DNA of 64,000 bases from Apophysomyces variabilis (lineage: Eukaryota > Mucoromycota > Mucoromycetes > Mucorales > Mucoraceae), in the NCBI GenBank assembly GCA_002749535.1, contig MZZL01000390.1, positions 668,253-732,252 of the forward strand. The letters are read 5' to 3'. This document shows, in pieces, positions 42,642 through 55,058 of the stretch (the stretch's first letter is position 1; every line of letters starts with the position of its first letter). The notes under the pieces are model-generated. The model ran no database searches. It was not told where the DNA came from and was given only the letters and a program-made list of their open reading frames with translations. The translations under genes were made by a program, and so were the position numbers.

Positions 42642-44829
42642 CTCGATGAACAAAGGGGGTTGAAGGAAAAAAGAACGGGAAGCAAAACTGTATGTGGACA
42701 GAAGAAAAAAACAAAAAAAAGAGCGGAGCTTCGTACCGATAGGGAAGAAAGTTTTGTCTCGGTGTGGATGGCAGAACGAACACTCAACTTATCCAAACGC
42801 CACCCTTCGCTTCCAAATCAATACTCTTTCCTTCTTATTGATAGAAATATGTCTTCTAGTACAAATACCAATAAATATCCTATCTTTGCCCTGTCATTAT
42901 TGATAACGTCCTGTCCTATGTTCCTTGTTACAAGTTTTTAGGTTAATGATTTGGCGGGAAAATATCCGCTTTAAGTACAGCTTTAAATTGTTACACAAGT
43001 TCATTATCTTGGCGTTACCTGTACGTCAAAAAAGAACAGAATTCATGAGGCAAACAAAATCGTTGGAAGCGTGGAGAATGCCTGTAATCCAACATTAAAT
43101 GAAAAGATTGAATACGAATCAACCTCTGTTGTTTACATCGATACAAGTATGCTACAGAAGAAGTCATACAATCGTTGCACAGTTGTCTTATGTCGCGATA
43201 CTCAATAGGTGATAGAACAAAACGAATGCGCATAATATGTGTATCATTCAAGAGATAGAAATGCCTCATTCACGATAAATAGTTTAGCCATGCCTGAGGG
43301 GGTACTGCTATTGTCCCACGCCAAAGAGATACAGTTGAGAAAGAGAAGGATGAGAATGCATCAGCAAAAGAAAGTGCATGTCGTTGCAGATTCCATCAAG
43401 AACGTTAAGTTGCAGCTATAAAAGAACTAGTGGAAAAAAGAAACATACCCAAAAGGCCAACCAAAAGTTTTATGCTAGCTACAATAAAACTTCTCATCTT
43501 ACCTAACCATCACCAAGGTACATGACGCACACTGTGAAACATGGTGCCATTTCTTACCAAGCCATGCTCCAATGAGATTGATACATGTTTGCTGTGAACT
43601 AGTGAGAGGGCAACACAACTGCGCCATTAAAAAAGTAAAATAGAAGGACGCGCTAAGCCTGCTTGGTTTACATTAAATAATGTGAATGGGGTGTATGATC
43701 AGGATGTCAAAGTGTCATCTCTTCTTTTTTCTTCTGCAGAAAAGAGATCAGTGACATGCATTGATGTGGGTAATTGCGGGAACCAGGTGATGCTTGATAG
43801 GGTTTCACGAAGAGAATGAACTTTGTCCAGGAGATGAAAAAGAAGGGGAGAAGAGCAAAAGGGGTTTCGGTGGGGGGAAGTTCTTGGAATCACCTTCTTT
43901 TCTCTCGTGTGAATTTTATAGACTTGGGCTTCCCGATTTACACGTTTCGTTTATCTAAATAAAGTGAAAAAAGATCGACCAGATTTCAATCAGTGCGCTG
44001 TGCCCGTTGATGCGGCGATGCGTGGTTGATTCAGCTGATTCACCCAAGGTATCGCGAATCTCCTCCTCCGTTTAGGATCACAAATGGTCATAAAAGGACA
44101 TTATTCAAATTGGCTTTTTGTAACACAAAGCCTTAGGGAAAAAAATAAAGAGAAAGTGAATAGGAATTTTTGATAGCGAAAAGGAATCTACTTGAACCTT
44201 GTTTTACAGCTGGTCCCTTTTCAAGAACGGTCAACATGGCTAGAAACCAAAAAAAAAAATCAGTGGGCAGGTCACTTGATACCGTTTTGCATCCCCACAG
44301 ATGTGAAAATTGATGTTCAGATGGTCAAAGCGTTCCAATCATCTCGGCACATCACATGCAAAAAAAATAACGATGAATAAAAAGGACATCAGCTACCAAG
44401 AGAAAGAAGGAAAGATACGAAAAAAAAAGTGAATAACCATACCAATCATTCCTCTTCTTCACCTTGGATGCAAAAGCAACCAAGTAACCAAGACAGCAGG
44501 ACAGTACCAAGAAAGGATTTTCTTTTTCGTTCATCTGATGGTCTATCCTTTTGAAAAGTGTCATTTTGGGTTGGTCACGCGTTGCACAGCTGGTTCTTTT
44601 TTTATAAGGATGTCTCTGGCTCATTAAGTTTCGTCCGTCTTCCGCACTTCCTGTCAGGCTCCGGTTGCTCTTAAACTGCTGCTCCATGCGATAGCCAGCT
44701 TTTTCTGCCTTCTTTTTGTCTTAACTTGCTAACAAATTCTCTACTTTGACTACCCTTGCTCCTCCTTTCCCTTCAAACTGTATCATACTACTTCATACTC
44801 TTCCTTCTTCTCAAACAACCTAACTCACC
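42642..44829. other. Intergenic region of 2.2 kb between divergent genes
   Basis: Holds the promoters of ERG25 (-) and the homeobox gene (+). Only short frames without features. Such a long upstream region is in keeping with a regulated transcription-factor gene; this is inference. Confidence 0.45.
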
Positions 44830-45657
44830 ATGTCGACATTCTCTTCTCCATCCTATAACCCAAAGGTAACAATGACACGAAATCACCATCTCTCGAATGT
44901 TCGCTGACATGCCAGCGATTGCCTTTGTTAGTATCGTGTCTTCAGTCCTGTCATATTATTTCATGACCATCAATATGTCAAGGATGGATCGGGTGATCTA
45001 AGGCACGTCCATATATCCTACCCTGATCCCTATTATGGTCCTTCTATTGAGAGTCACCGAAGAAGAATCAACCAAATGCTGGAGAAAAATACTCAGTACT
45101 GGTCTGATATCATAGCACTGTCAAAAGGTAAAGTTTGGATTTCCTTCGTTTTTCTCCCTTCTTGCTGATGACGAAAAACTATAGAATCAAGTGCCCACTC
45201 CCCTGTTCCTTCACTGATATCTTCACCTATTTCACCTTCTTCATCTCTACAAAACCGCCAACAAAGTCCCCGTCAACGTTCTGCCTCCTCCTCTTCCTCC
45301 ACATCTTCCTCTTCCGCCTCATCTACGTCCTCTAAGCCCGCTCCCTCCTCCCCTATGCTTATGTCCAGTAAGAAAACTGCGAAGCGTCGTCGGGGAAACT
45401 TGCCAAAGGTCGTAACTGGTATCCTTCGTGATTGGCTATCAAAACACAAGAAACATCCGTATCCAACCGAAGAAGAAAAAGTGGCCTTAGCTAAAGAAAC
45501 AAACCTTACACTGAATCAGATCAGTAATTGGTTTATTAATGCACGACGACGTATACTCCAACCTATGCTGGACCAGGAAATAGAAATGAACAGTAAAGAC
45601 CTAAGCATTCTTTCTTTTGAATCCTCTCGTTCCGGTAAGAGAAAAGCACAAAAATAA
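44830..45657 (+). CDS. TALE homeodomain transcription factor
   Basis: Three exons (44830-44865, 44932-45127, 45185-45657) give 234 residues. The homeodomain (about residues 144-206) begins [19 protein letters not shown] and has the three-residue loop extension with the Pro-Tyr-Pro signature ([11 protein letters not shown]). Helix 3 is [14 protein letters not shown], the DNA-recognition helix of TALE/KN homeodomains. Before it is a Ser-rich linker of about 45 residues. The first 75 residues hold a conserved-looking segment ([20 protein letters not shown]). No MEIS, PBC or PREP domain is seen. It should bind TGAC-type sites, possibly as a heterodimer; in fungi such proteins include mating-type and developmental regulators, but no mating-locus genes are nearby. 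Confidence 0.92.
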
Positions 45658-46487
45658 GTTATGCTCTTACTTTTATCCCACTAACATCTTCTCTTAAAGA
45701 CAATTATCACGAACGTCGACAGACCAAGAGATCAGTAAAAGCTTATTCGCAGACGAAAAGGAGAATTCCAACTAGACAAAGATAATTCTATTTTTGAAAA
45801 GAACATAGGAATGAGATAGGATAAGGCTTTGATTATATCATGTATTAATTAGTTGGTAACCTACTTCACAACAAAAAAGAAAAAAACGAAAGTTGTATCG
45901 TACACTTGGATGCCTGGAGCATTCCTGTTGGGATTATGAAATCGACAGAAATAAAACAGCAAACAAAAGACATAAGCCAAGCAAGCGATAAAAGAATGAC
46001 ATACTAAGAAAATGCCGATATTTTTCTTTTCCATTGTTTTCTTTTTTGGATCGCCATTCGCTTATTTTCACAGTATTACGTGTCATTGGCGTTCGTTTGC
46101 TTAGAATGAAAAGGGTTACGTCAAGTAGAGGTAGTGCAGATGACAAATGGTTCCCGCGTCAGGTGCGGTCCAATTATGAACTTAGTTTACTTCTTTCCTT
46201 ATTCCGATTTCCTGGATCAGAAATTGAAAGTGCGCCTGTGTGTGGGTGATATGGAGACACACACACAAAAAAAAAGAAACAGACCATAGATAATGATTGC
46301 AGCACGTCTATCTATTCTCCCAATTCTCAAAGGACTGACAGGTCTGTAGAAACAAAGGTATTAACAGTAACCAGAGAAGAAAAAGAAAGGGTTGGTTATT
46401 CTCGTCCCTGCTTATCCAATCTAGGTTTTGCCATACGTATCACTTTTTATGTTGGGTAAATCAAGTGAATGTTTCTATATGTATTCT
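45658..46487. other. Convergent spacer of 0.8 kb
   Basis: 3' regions of the homeobox gene (+) and the Nudix gene (-). A short (CA)n/A-run lies at 46256-46276. No gene is seen. Confidence 0.5.
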
Positions 46488-47640
46488 CTACATATCCTTG
46501 TCTTTTTTTTCCTTTTCCTTCAGTCTCTTCATATGCTCTAACCTTTCCTCTAATGCCATTGCATACGTCTTCCCTCGTATCTGGTCCGGATTAACGATCG
46601 GCGCAAATAGATCTTTATCCTTCCATATCTTGATTGGATTTGTCTCTAACCGAGTGTTCTTTTGCTCTCCGTTACTTATAGCAGTACTACCAGAATGACT
46701 CGTTTCTAAGCTTGTGGTTTGACTCGAACACGCCATATCTGAAAATCCCGACGTGTCTGTGGTTTTACTGGTTTTGGAAGATTCGCTCCATTGGGAAGAG
46801 GATTCGCTTCGTTTGAGAAGATGACTGGCTTTTGAAGAAGTAGCCAGCGTACCAGAACAAAGAGAAACATCATTGAAATCAATTAAAAGATCATGTTCCT
46901 GGTCTCGTCTATTCGAATCTTTCTTTGCCCTGTGCTTTAGGCCGTAGTGAAGGTGCACTTCAGGCATGATCAATTTCTGCGTACGAATTTTCACCGCTGC
47001 CAGATGCGTGGCAGCCTTAAGATGAGGCTCGATCACCCTATGAATAGCATCGTCAAAGCCGAACTTTTATGAAAAAGGAAGCAAGAAAAAAAAGGGAAAA
47101 TGATTGAGTGAGTGTTTCCTTTTTCTTCTTTGGATCGTGGTAACAACCAGCGAATCCATTTTCCTTTCTTACCCACCGACGACGCCGTTCATGCTTTTCG
47201 GGAAATTTGTCAGTGATATCTCTGATCTCCAATGCATAGACGTGACAGAGGGCTACGGTCACGGTTCCCACCTTCTCTGCAAAGACGCCAACATATTCTC
47301 GAACAATCCCTCGAATGCCTGCCTCTTCCCATGCCATACGCATTGCAGCTTTTTGAAAATCTTCTTCAGGTTGGATTTCACCTCTAGGCTAAAACGAAAA
47401 CGCACCATGTTTAGGGTCCAAATGGGCAATTCATTCCTCTTTCAGAAAAAGCAGGGTAAATAGAATACTCACAAAAACCCACGTGTCGCTGTGATGTCGC
47501 GCAGTAATTAAAATGAATTGTTCTGTCTTGGCATCAAATGGAAGGCATCCAGCCAATCTCCGGGTACCACCCTTCCTTTGACTTCCTTGCATCAACTCGT
47601 TGGATTTCTCCCGCTTGATAATGGTTGGCAAGGAGTCCAT
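46488..47640 (-). CDS. Nudix hydrolase, DIPP/Aps1-like, with altered Nudix box
   Basis: Three exons (47473-47640, 47173-47388, 46488-47063) give 319 residues. The start MDSLPTIIKREKSNEL leads into RRLAGCLPFDAKTEQFILIT. The Nudix box is PRGEIQPEEDFQKAAMRMAWEEAGI in two parts at residues 57-81 (read PRGEIQPEEDFQ, then KAAMRMAWEEAGI). The pattern G-x5-E-x7-R is kept, but the Glu that normally follows Arg is Met74; Glu77 and Glu78 remain. The RRRRW at the second exon end and the family context resemble diphosphoinositol polyphosphate/diadenosine polyphosphate hydrolases. A C-terminal extension of about 150 residues, Ser/Thr-rich with a Glu/Lys helix at the end (EERLEHMKRLKEKEKKD), is not typical. 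Activity may be reduced or lost. Confidence 0.82.
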
Positions 47641-50092
47641 AAAAGAAAAGAAAGGGAAAAAGGGCAACAGCAGCAAAAGGGATAGATGGGTGAAAGGGAA
47701 AGGATGAAAGTGGGGCTAGAAACAAAAAAGAGAAAAAGAAAGAGAGGATAGAGTGTTTGCCGAACTAAAGGTCCGTTGGAATCGGTACTTGTTGATTCCT
47801 TCTTGTACGCTGCTCTTTCTCTTGCTTGTTTCTTTCTACCTCCTGTTGCATTAATATATATTGAGTGCGTTCAACGACTATTATCATTTTTTTGGCTTAG
47901 AAGAAATTTCTATTCAATCATTAGCACGTAGCACAGTTACTAAAACTTAATATCTTTCTTGTCACACGCATTGCCATGATCATCTTTCATTGGCTCACAG
48001 ACGTAACAGCAGTAAACTTCTCTTCTTCTTTCCTAGAAACGATATCAGGTCTTTTTGCGCAGTCTATGGGAATCATATAGCTTTGAGAGCGGATATTTTG
48101 CGTACAGGGTATTGCTTATTGTTAGTGAGACGGAATCTCTTGTACATGGTTGACCCCGCTATAGTTCAAGCTGGTCCTTTGCCTCGAACATCGTTACTTC
48201 GTAATCAAAAATGTTGGCTGGAAACAAATAATAAGCATATATAATCCATTCATGAATTCATCGGGATATAATTCAGATGAAAGGTTAACCATCTCTAACT
48301 CGAAAGGACGAAGACCATTCTTAAAACCGGGGTTTGTACGAGATTACCGTGTCGCACTGACTCGACTTGGCAGATGATGAAGAGTAAAAGGTGCTTGGAG
48401 CATTGCTGATTCCTTATGAAAGGAATAGGATATTAACATTGTACCCATTAGGAAGCAGCATGACTGAGGGAGAATTATAGATACCGAAAATACAGTATTC
48501 TTTGAACGTCGAAATGTCTTGGAATATAGGAGTTTTTAAGCCATCATGTCTTGATAACTACTTGTTAGCTAAGTTTGTCGCATGTTGAATTAATAATAGC
48601 GTATTCGGTCAAAGCACGAATCGAACTAATACGTCATACATCTTCCAAAACCTGGAAGCCGTTTTTCACACCATTCCTTTTCGATTCGCACGTTATCATC
48701 CGTTTGAGGATACTGTACCCTTTAAAGTCTGTCAAATTCACATAATATTTATAGGTCACTAGTGTTAGAGATTTTATTCTCTTGTTAATCTTGATTAGAT
48801 ACACCTTTTATATTAAGCATTGCTGCTGAACAGAATACATAGTGGTACCTGTTTCAGGAATGACAATAAGGAAATCGGAGACTTAATTGTTGGGTTTTCG
48901 GTTCATATAGCCGTCTATTTCACAGACACGGTTGGCTAAGTGTTCTGTTGTTAATATGCAGATAAAAACAAAAGTCCTTTATTCTGAATGTAGAAGAGCG
49001 TCAGCTTACCTTAGTAGATGCTGCTATAATGAAGATAAGAGTTGAAGCATTTTAAATGACAATGCAAGTGTAGTTACAAAACCAAAAATGGATCCGTATT
49101 TACACTAAGTTTGGATCATGCAAGGAGAGAAAGTTCAGGTTTGTCGCAAGACCATATGACTTCCAGTTCGTGATAGAAGCAAGGCATATCATCATGCTAC
49201 TGCGCATATCGTGGCACAATAGGACGTGAAATGGTTTGCCCCTGAGAGATTATAGTAATGTTTTATGAATAGCTCGCTAGTGCTTGGCTAACAGTGTAGC
49301 CGTTAACGATTGTTGTTTGTTGCTATTGTAATGGTACCCCTTTATGAAAGAGATTGCCACTGATCGTTTCATTTCTTCTGTCTGCAAATCATTCGACTAA
49401 GGGTTCCCGTGAGTAAATAGTCATGTGTAAATAACCGGCTAGACCATTCACATAGATTTGGCTGGCAACTATTTGTAAATGCTTTGAATGAGCAAATGGA
49501 ATCATTTGCCTCGCGAACCCATGTGAGCTCTTCTTTTTGACATCTAGAAGCCAAAAGCTCGTTTTAAACCCAACCATCTCCCCTGAATAGATGTATCCTT
49601 TTATCAGATATCGCTTGCATCCTTGTCAAACACGAGACTCTTGTCTGTTAAATACAAAGGAAAGAGGATTCAGTAAACGCCAGCACGCACCCAAAGGATA
49701 CAAAATGCCTTGCGTGTCTCTAGCTATATAAGAGTGGATGTGATTCGGTAATGAACCCTGCTGAGTCCATCCTAAACCAGGGATGCTTTTTTCAATTAGG
49801 ATAAAACGGAAAGGTTAGGGTGATGCCGTAAGAGACAACATCTGGGGCTATATCCATGATGGAAGCAACCGTGAACAGGAGTGGTTTCGGAGATTCATTT
49901 GGCGAAAATCGAATGGTGGCCAAACAAGAAAAAGGAGGGGGAAAACGTGTAGTGACTCGTGAACTTGAGCTTGGTTGCATTTTCTTTTCCTCTCTTTACT
50001 TTCCTTTTCTCCCTCACTTCATCCATCAGTAAGTACAGATGCTTAATGATAGAGTCATCAGACACTGATGATGTTGCTGCTTGGATCAGAGA
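47641..50092. other. Gene-free stretch of 2.45 kb
   Basis: Contains the promoters of the Nudix gene (-) and the LC8 gene (+). Short frames only; no repeats or RNA genes recognised. A B-box-like GTTCGATTCG on the minus strand (48617-48626) lacks the other features of a tRNA. Confidence 0.45.
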
Positions 50093-50498
50093 ATGTCAGA
50101 TACCAAAGCCGTCATCAAGAGTGCGGACATGAGCGAGGAGATGCAGCAAGAGGCTATTGAATGTAGCACTCAAGCCTTGGAAAAGTTCAACATCGAGAAA
50201 GACATTGCTGCACACATCAAGCGTGAATTTGACAAGAAATATGGTATGTTTTCTGTATTGTCGATAGGAAGGGGTATTGTCAGAATATGAACCTTATATT
50301 ACCTAGGTCCTACTTGGCATTGTGTTGTTGGTCGTAACTTTGGAAGCTTTGTGACTCATGGTAGAGTATCAATGGAAGAGATAAAGCATTCAGGAACAAA
50401 GGCTAATCAAACTGATCTCTTTTTGCTGAGTAGAATCGAAGCACTTTATCTACTTTTATCACGGCCAGCTTGCCGTGTTATTGTTCAAATCAGCTTAA
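50093..50498 (+). CDS. DYN2: Dynein light chain LC8
   Basis: Three exons (50093-50243, 50307-50360, 50434-50498) give 89 residues, the exact usual length of LC8. It reads [20 protein letters not shown], then [40 protein letters not shown], and [20 protein letters not shown]. All family hallmarks are present. It forms a homodimer hub that binds short TQT-type peptides in dynein intermediate chain and many other proteins. A run AATAAATAAAT lies after the stop (about 50569). The last exon is short and would be lost by simple open-frame searches. Confidence 0.95.
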
Positions 50499-50880
50499 GA
50501 ACACCGCCCGTGTTTATTATTTGGTTTAATTTTTTTTCCTTTTAATTTCTTTCTTTTCTTTGCACGATTAAATAAATAAATCTGCAAAGATCAACAAAGA
50601 TTCGAAAGGAACCAGGAGAACGGTTTGAGAAAGAAGGGTTTTTTTTAATCCAGAGCGCCAAATCATTTTCCGTAGTTCTGATACACATGAAACACATACA
50701 CACACACCAAAATCAAGGCCCGGCGAAAATCAAGAAAAAGCAAATTTAGAAATGTGCTTTAAATTCCCGGCATATAAAAACAAAGCGGTTATCTAACCAG
50801 ATCTCCCTTTTTTTCTTTTCTTATTTAAACATCAACAATAGCCCATCTTCTTTCTTTTTATTCTTCTTCCTCTCCATCTG
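50499..50880. other. Spacer between LC8 and PIN-like genes
   Basis: 3' region of LC8 followed by the CT-rich leader of the PIN-like gene (50805-50880). A (CA)n stretch lies at 50694-50708. Confidence 0.5.
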
Positions 50881-52425
50881 ATGTTGAATTTAGTCATAGC
50901 CGCAGTTCAGGTAATATCTTAACTCTCAACAATTTCAATTGAACTTAATGCATAAAGTTTAGGCCATCCTTCAAGTGATGGTGGTCGTCTTCTTCGGCTT
51001 TTGTTTAACAAGGATGGGTTACTTTGACATGGAGAAACAAAAGGTATAAACAATGAAATACCATTCTATCAATCAGTTGAGTTGATAGTTTAACCTATCT
51101 TTGATTCTAGTGGTTATCCAGACTCAATCTGGTTTTTTTCACTCCCTGTTTGCTGTTTTCAAATATTGCATCCACCATTTCTTTGGAGAAATTACTTGCA
51201 TTCTGGCCCATCCCGGTATTCTATGTGATATTTAGTATCCTAAATTATGTCTGCACTCAGACAGCCACCCGAGTGGTTGGATTGAAGGCCGCCTATCGAC
51301 GTTTCGTCCTGGCATGTGTACTATTCTCAAACACCAATTCGCTGCCGATCGCTACGATTACAAGCTTAGCCGTTTCGGAAGCGGGTAAAATCTTATTTTG
51401 GAATGCCGACGATACCCAAGAAACAGTGGCTGCAAGGTAAGAACGCAAAAAAGAAAAGAAAAATTCGTTCATAACACTTCTTCCCGGAAAATAGAGGAGT
51501 CTCCTATACATTATTTTTTGCTATCTTTGGAAATCTTGTTCGTTGGTCATACGGGTACAATCTGTTGAGAAAACATCACGACGACAGTGAGGATGAAGAG
51601 ATTGTGCCGCCCAAGCTGACAACTTCGGGATGCAACTATCTCTCGGTCAATGACAGCAGTAGGAGTGCATGTCCTAATTCCTCAGCCTCCTCCGTCTCTT
51701 CATCCAGCGAAACAGATCTAGAACCAGGCAATAGAAGACTTAGTTCGCTGACATTGGCCCTGCCTGACGATCCAAAAGTAGTAGATGAAACGACCGGGCT
51801 ATTGGCCACGTTTCCGAGTTACCCAGTTGCTTCGCCATCTTCGCAGGAATCCGGTTTTAAACGGAAATTGTACGGTATTGCTCGTCAGTTTCACAAGTTC
51901 ATGTCGCCACCACTTTATGCAGCCATGCTAGCATTGACAGTCGGCCTATCACCATTGAAACAAGTGCTTTACGATCACAATTCGTTTCTTTACCCCTCTT
52001 TCACCAAAGCGATCGAAGTGTGTGGCAAGGCTGCGGTTCCTTTGATCCTGACTTGTCTCGGAGCTCAATTGACATGTATCGCTGAGACACAACATACAGC
52101 TTCTCCATCAACCAAAAAACCTATCGCAGTCGCCATTGGCTGTAGGATGTTTCTTGCTCCGTTATTTGTCATCCCAACCGTCGTCCTCTTCGTCATGTAC
52201 GGTTCCCGGTGGTCAACCCTTGCCACAGACCCTGTGTTTAACGTGATGATGATTGTGCTCGGATCTTCCCCGACAGCGATCAACCTAGTCCAGATTACCC
52301 AGGTCAACAATATCTTCGAGGATGAAATGTTACGGATGTTATTCTGGAGTTATGGCGTTGTGTGTGTTCCAATCTGCACATTGACGGTATTCATCGCGCT
52401 TAGCATTGTTGATAAATTATTGTAG
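50881..52425 (+). CDS. PIN/Ecm3-like membrane transport protein
   Basis: Four exons (50881-50910, 50963-51043, 51111-51436, 51495-52425) give 455 residues. It belongs to the auxin efflux carrier family (membrane transport protein, PF03547). The first half has five spans, with the signature stretch LARLNLVFFTPCLLFSNIAS-like LSRLNLVFFTPCLLFSNIAS and FVLACVLFSNTNSLPIATI. A hydrophilic loop of about 120 residues, Ser-rich and acidic, follows. The second half has five spans: MSPPLYAAMLALTVGLSP, AVPLILTCLGAQL, VAIGCRMFLAPLFVIPTVVL, MMIVLGSSPTAINLVQIT and the last LFWSYGVVCVPICTLTVFIA. Fungal members such as yeast Ecm3 are in the ER or plasma membrane, with substrates poorly known. The first exon codes only ten residues. 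Confidence 0.9.
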
Positions 52426-55058
52426 AGTATTGTATATGAATCTAAAATATCTGTATACCCAGCAACTATATTTGTTTGTTTTTTCTTTGCTTGCTTTCTC
52501 ATTTTTTTTCTTTACTTGTATGCCCTGTCACCGCCCGCTGCTGTAGAACAACAACTCAGATCCCCGACCACATTGATGCAGTTAGGACTATACTTGTTAT
52601 GGTTATAGTGTTCCCTACTAGATCCCTGGCAGGGGTGTTTCACAGAACGAACAAAAACGTGTACGAATGTGCATTGATCATCTGAGTGATAAACATACAG
52701 AGTAGGACGAATGCAAATCATTCCTATACATTCAAGACGTTATTGCCTTGCAAATTGAAGCTTCTGCATTTCTATACAGAAGCTTCTAGTCAAACTTTCT
52801 CGTTAACAGGTGTTACAGCATGGAAAGAAAAGACAACCAAACTCATAGTAGCTTACCCCAATTCCGCTGTACTACAACGGAAATAGACAAGTCTGCCTTA
52901 GCCACACCTTATCCAAAAACCCAATTTAGTCGAACCAAAGATAATACCCCAACCGTTGGAATCCAAATATTTATCCGAATGTGAGACGATAAATCTCATT
53001 AACAGAAGTGATGATACAGGTAATGAAATGGAGAATGAATAATTAGAACCAGAAACACTGGACATGTCGGCAAAGGATGAAAAACTCGGTACCTATCTAT
53101 GACTAAACGGAGACTCAAAATGGCGACATCGACATACGTGTGAAGTTGGTTGAACGAGACCAGGGAGACCCATAGACCTTGTTTTGACTGCACTAAAAAA
53201 AAGTACTAACCTGAGGTTACTCATCAAACAGTATGACCCCCTTTGTATCAAACTCGGACTGGGTTAAAGCAGGATCCATCAATGACCATTTCCTGACAGC
53301 GACGTATTTCTAATCATTTCCTCCCTTCCCTTTTTCTCTTTCTCTTTATCTTCTTATGTGCTAATATCGAGAGTTTTTACAGTGTATACTGTATACACAC
53401 ATTCATTGAGTCAAGGAAATTGGATGGTGACACGAAGTTGCGGTTGGGTAAAAGAATATAATCGTAGTATAGGAGCATAATTGTATCACGTCTCGCATAG
53501 AAAGCCTAATCGTTGTCTAACCTCGGCTAAAGGCGCCTATACTGTTAATCCAATTTGGGTTATCACTTGGTAAAACATGGCCATTTTATGAGACGTGCAC
53601 TCTTTTCCAGAAATCGTGCCCTTCTCCTCTACACCAATTGCTCGCGCAACCCTGAGTCTCCTCGAATATCCATTGATCATTGGACTTTGTTATTTGGCCA
53701 TCCAGCTCTACTCTTACACCTGAGCACGACGCGAACGACAACATGACATGATGAATCCCTAACGCACATCATCCTGGCCAACAACTATCGAATAGCTTTA
53801 ACTGTGCTTTATGGAATTGTCAAAGGAGGCTTTTCTTACCTTTGCTTTTCTTCGATTAACCTAGCCCCATCAGGCAAAATGAGTGCCATAGACTGCTCAC
53901 TAAAGGCTTGGTCATTGAACAGTCTTCGAGTGAAATGGGCTGTCGCGTCTGTCCTATAGCTAGTATGTCGTTGTGCAACTTAGCATCGGGACTACAATAC
54001 ATTTTTCTCAATTTGGGTATGGATCATCGCATTTCAGTTCCCTCCCTCACGCAGTATAAAGACGAGCAGACGATCTTACTACAAGAATCATGGATCATGG
54101 ATCATGGATCAAACTAAGTGGACAGGCTAAATATATGCAAGGTGATCGCTTTCCCTCTGTCTTTACAATTTTCATTTTAATTGATCTACACTGTATTCAT
54201 AAGAGATAAGATATAAAACAACATATATACGTACGTACATTTAGAGAGAGCATATAAATAATCGTGACAACACAATAATAATAAAGACGTTCGACTGATA
54301 CTCAAAGGATTCTATTGTTCAATCTTCTATACTCATTTCCTTCAATGCTATCCCACATATTCAACGTTGCAGTGCTTGCAAAGAGGCTTGAATGCATGCA
54401 TGAGCCTTGCTTTTCTCCACACTTTGTGTGGACATTAAATGACTCTCGAAGTAAAGAAAGTCCAGAGTTTCTATTATTTGTTGATGTGAGAATTGATCCC
54501 CGTTCATAATTTCTGTGTCTTCACTGCTGGAGTTCATTTGTTTAACAAGCCATTCGCTGCTGCTATGCGCCAGATGGGTGCCTTTGACCGAATCAATTCG
54601 CTAGCTTTCTGTATGCTATTAGCTAAAACTCACTACCCCTAAGTCACCAGTTCCTGTAGCCGCGGTTACTGCTTCTGCTTCGATAATTTCTTGTGATTAT
54701 TTGTTATAGACCTGCAAATCCCTCTTTACGCTACTTTAGGACATGTACTGCTTCCGTTGCTTGGTGTACGACCTAGCGAAAGATCGAATACCTAATGCAG
54801 TTCTTTATTCATTCAATTAAGCTTTTAAGACGACAAAGAACACAGGATGGACTTAGTGCGCGATATACTAGACTGATAAAGCTCACTTGCAGAACAGACG
54901 GCGTCAAAAACCGATGGACGCAAACAACTTCATAGTATGCCAGGAAAGCGTTTTAAATCCCGATGCAAACCCACGTGCATCCGAAACTAGGCTCGATAAC
55001 TTTCCCCAGCTGCACTTAAAACACGTTCACCCAGTTTTTTAACATTACTCTGTTTGTC
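52426..55058. other. Gene-free stretch of 2.6 kb
   Basis: No supported gene. A small tandem repeat of ATCATGG (three units) lies near 54087-54110. The right end (54990-55058) is the leader of the peroxiredoxin gene. Confidence 0.45.

Noticed and set aside
48617..48626. tRNA B-box-like GTTCGATTCG on the minus strand
   Set aside because: No A-box at the right distance and the flanks do not fold into acceptor and anticodon stems.
53555..53746. 63-codon plus frame
   Set aside because: Composition like random sequence, no homology signals, no supporting promoter or splice sites.
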